Source: Clostridiales bacterium
GTDB taxonomy: Bacteria > Bacillota > Clostridia > Oscillospirales > Acutalibacteraceae
Assembly (NCBI GenBank): GCA_019421725.1
Contig: JAHZES010000127.1
Coordinates: 1 to 6,221, forward strand
Direction: 5' to 3'
DNA length: 6,221 nucleotides
Below the pieces are notes generated by a model. The model was not told where the DNA came from. It made no database searches and saw nothing but the letters and a program-made list of their open reading frames with translations. How positions within the stretch are numbered: position 1 is the stretch's first letter; every line of letters begins with the position of its first letter. Shown here in pieces: positions 5,084-6,221 of the stretch. The position numbers and the translations under genes are program-made.

Positions 5084-6221
5084 CTACCGCGCTGCGATCG
5101 CTGCCCTGAGCGCATCGATACGATCTGTTTTTTCCCACGCAACGCCAAGCTCTTCGCGCCCCATATGGCCGTACGCTGCCAACGGCAGATAACGCGTATG
5201 GCGCAGGTTCAAATCACGAATAATGGCGGCCGGACGCAGGTCAAACACGCTGCAGACAGCTCTCTGCAGCATATCGTCACTGACGGTTCCCGTACCGAAA
5301 GAATCCACAAACACCGAAACCGGGCGTGCAACACCGATCGCATAGGCAAGCTGCACCTCGCAGCGGCGCGCCAGACCGGCAGCCACAATGTTCTTTGCTA
5401 CCCAGCGGGAAGCATACGCTGCAGAGCGATCCACTTTTGTCGGATCCTTGCCGGAAAAACAACCGCCGCCGTGGCGGGCGTATCCTCCGTAGGTATCAAC
5501 GATGATCTTGCGGCCGGTCAGTCCGCTGTCCCCTGCCGGCCCCCCGATGACAAAACGGCCGGTTGGATTAATATAGATTTTAATATCGCCCTTGTCCAAT
5601 TCTTTCGGAATGACCGGCGCGATCACTTCGCGCAGCAGATCCGCACGGATCTGTTCCAATGAAGCCTCCGGTGCATGCTGAGTGGAGATGACGATCGTGT
5701 CCAGCCGCAGCGGATGATTCTGCTCATCAAATTCCACCGTAACCTGCGTTTTTCCGTCCGGACGAAGGTAGGAAAGTGTTCCGTCGCGGCGAACCTGCGT
5801 TAACCGGCGCGCAAGCTTGTGCGCAAGCGCTGCAGTAACCGGCATCAGCTCCGGTGTTTCGTCGCAGGCATACCCGAACATCATCCCCTGGTCTCCTGCA
5901 CCAATTTTATCAAGCTCGTCGCCGCCGCCCCCGCGCGATTCCCACGAATCGTTGACACCCATTGCAATATCGGGGGACTGACTGTCGATCGAGGTCAGGA
6001 CCGCGCAACTGTCGCCGTCAAAGCCGCAGCTTGGGTCATCGTAGCCGATTGCTTTTACGGTGCGCCGCACAATGGACGGAATGTCAACGTAGCAGTCGGT
6101 TGAAATTTCACCCATAACATGAACCATTCCGGTGGTCGCCGTTGTTTCACACGCCACATGTGCATTTTCGTCCCGGGAAAGAATTTCGTCAAGGATCGCA
6201 TCTGAAATTTGGTCGCAAACT
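5084..6221 (-). CDS. metK: S-adenosylmethionine synthetase MetK (N-terminus beyond the right edge)
   Basis: MetK joins ATP and methionine to make S-adenosylmethionine, releasing phosphate and pyrophosphate. The reading frame runs from the window edge (first full codon at 6220) to a TAG at 5086-5084, giving 378 visible residues. It opens with VCDQISDAILDEIL, which in the family lies about 17-18 residues from the start, so the full protein would be near 396 residues. A GTG at 6157 lies inside this conserved region and is not the start. Signature one, GAGDQGMMFGYA, begins at visible residue 107. Signature two, GGGCFSGKD (251-259), has Cys where Ala is commoner, an accepted variant, followed by PTKVDRSAAY. 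The active-site-loop segment SWESRGGGGDELDKI is glycine-rich and somewhat longer than in E. coli. Its stop lies 30 nt from the shared terminator. Any SAM riboswitch would be outside the window. Confidence 0.97.
   Translation of the reverse strand, partial: VCDQISDAILDEILSRDENAHVACETTATTGMVHVMGEISTDCYVDIPSIVRRTVKAIGYDDPSCGFDGDSCAVLTSIDSQSPDIAMGVNDSWESRGGGGDELDKIGAGDQGMMFGYACDETPELMPVTAALAHKLARRLTQVRRDGTLSYLRPDGKTQVTVEFDEQNHPLRLDTIVISTQHAPEASLEQIRADLLREVIAPVIPKELDKGDIKIYINPTGRFVIGGPAGDSGLTGRKIIVDTYGGYARHGGGCFSGKDPTKVDRSAAYASRWVAKNIVAAGLARRCEVQLAYAIGVARPVSVFVDSFGTGTVSDDMLQRAVCSVFDLRPAAIIRDLNLRHTRYLPLAAYGHMGREELGVAWEKTDRIDALRAAIAAR

Noticed and set aside
5012..5662. Plus-strand open frame of about 216 residues opposite metK
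   Set aside because: It is antisense to conserved metK sequence, begins inside the terminator hairpin and shows no protein family features.
5084..6157. metK starting at the GTG at 6157
   Set aside because: The conserved MetK sequence VCDQISDAIL continues upstream in the same frame to the window edge, so the gene is cut by the window and does not start there.

Overview
The window looks like a moderately GC-rich chromosomal segment of a low-GC-phylum Gram-positive bacterium, most likely a clostridial (Oscillospiraceae/Ruminococcaceae-like) Firmicute. This is inferred from the clostridial type of the LeuC/LeuD pair (about 419 and 161 residues, small subunit with a YLNT loop), a YwlE-like phosphatase, strong Shine-Dalgarno sequences with GTG/TTG starts, and consensus-like sigma-A promoters. 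No mobile element, CRISPR array, tRNA or rRNA was seen, and both ends of the window cut through genes.

Layout. Positions 3425 down to 1 hold one tight leftward gene series: leuC, leuD, a low-molecular-weight (YwlE-type) phosphatase, rimI and tsaD (tsaD runs off the left edge). Gaps are 35, 21-30, -8 (overlap) and 44 bases, so a single operon is likely, driven by a promoter at 3500-3528. Positions 3426-3764 are a divergent control region with two well-formed promoters back to back, an operator-like dyad, leader hairpins and an unexpected terminator-like hairpin. Positions 3765-4976 carry a rightward gene of the archaeal-type cofactor-independent phosphoglycerate mutase family, the subgroup proposed to act as a homoserine kinase. 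Positions 4996-5053 form a long hairpin between this gene and the converging metK (5084 to the right edge, start missing), probably a shared terminator.

How the genes fit together. LeuC and LeuD form the Fe-S isopropylmalate isomerase of leucine synthesis. The divergent mutase-like protein may be the homoserine kinase of threonine synthesis, and MetK makes S-adenosylmethionine, so the right half is themed on amino acids of the aspartate and branched-chain families. The distal operon genes serve translation and protein quality: RimI acetylates ribosomal protein S18, TsaD makes t6A37 in ANN-decoding tRNAs, and the phosphatase is probably a protein-arginine phosphatase. This is mostly housekeeping sequence. 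The points most worth a second look are the true activity of the mutase-like enzyme and the architecture of the leuC/mutase control region.
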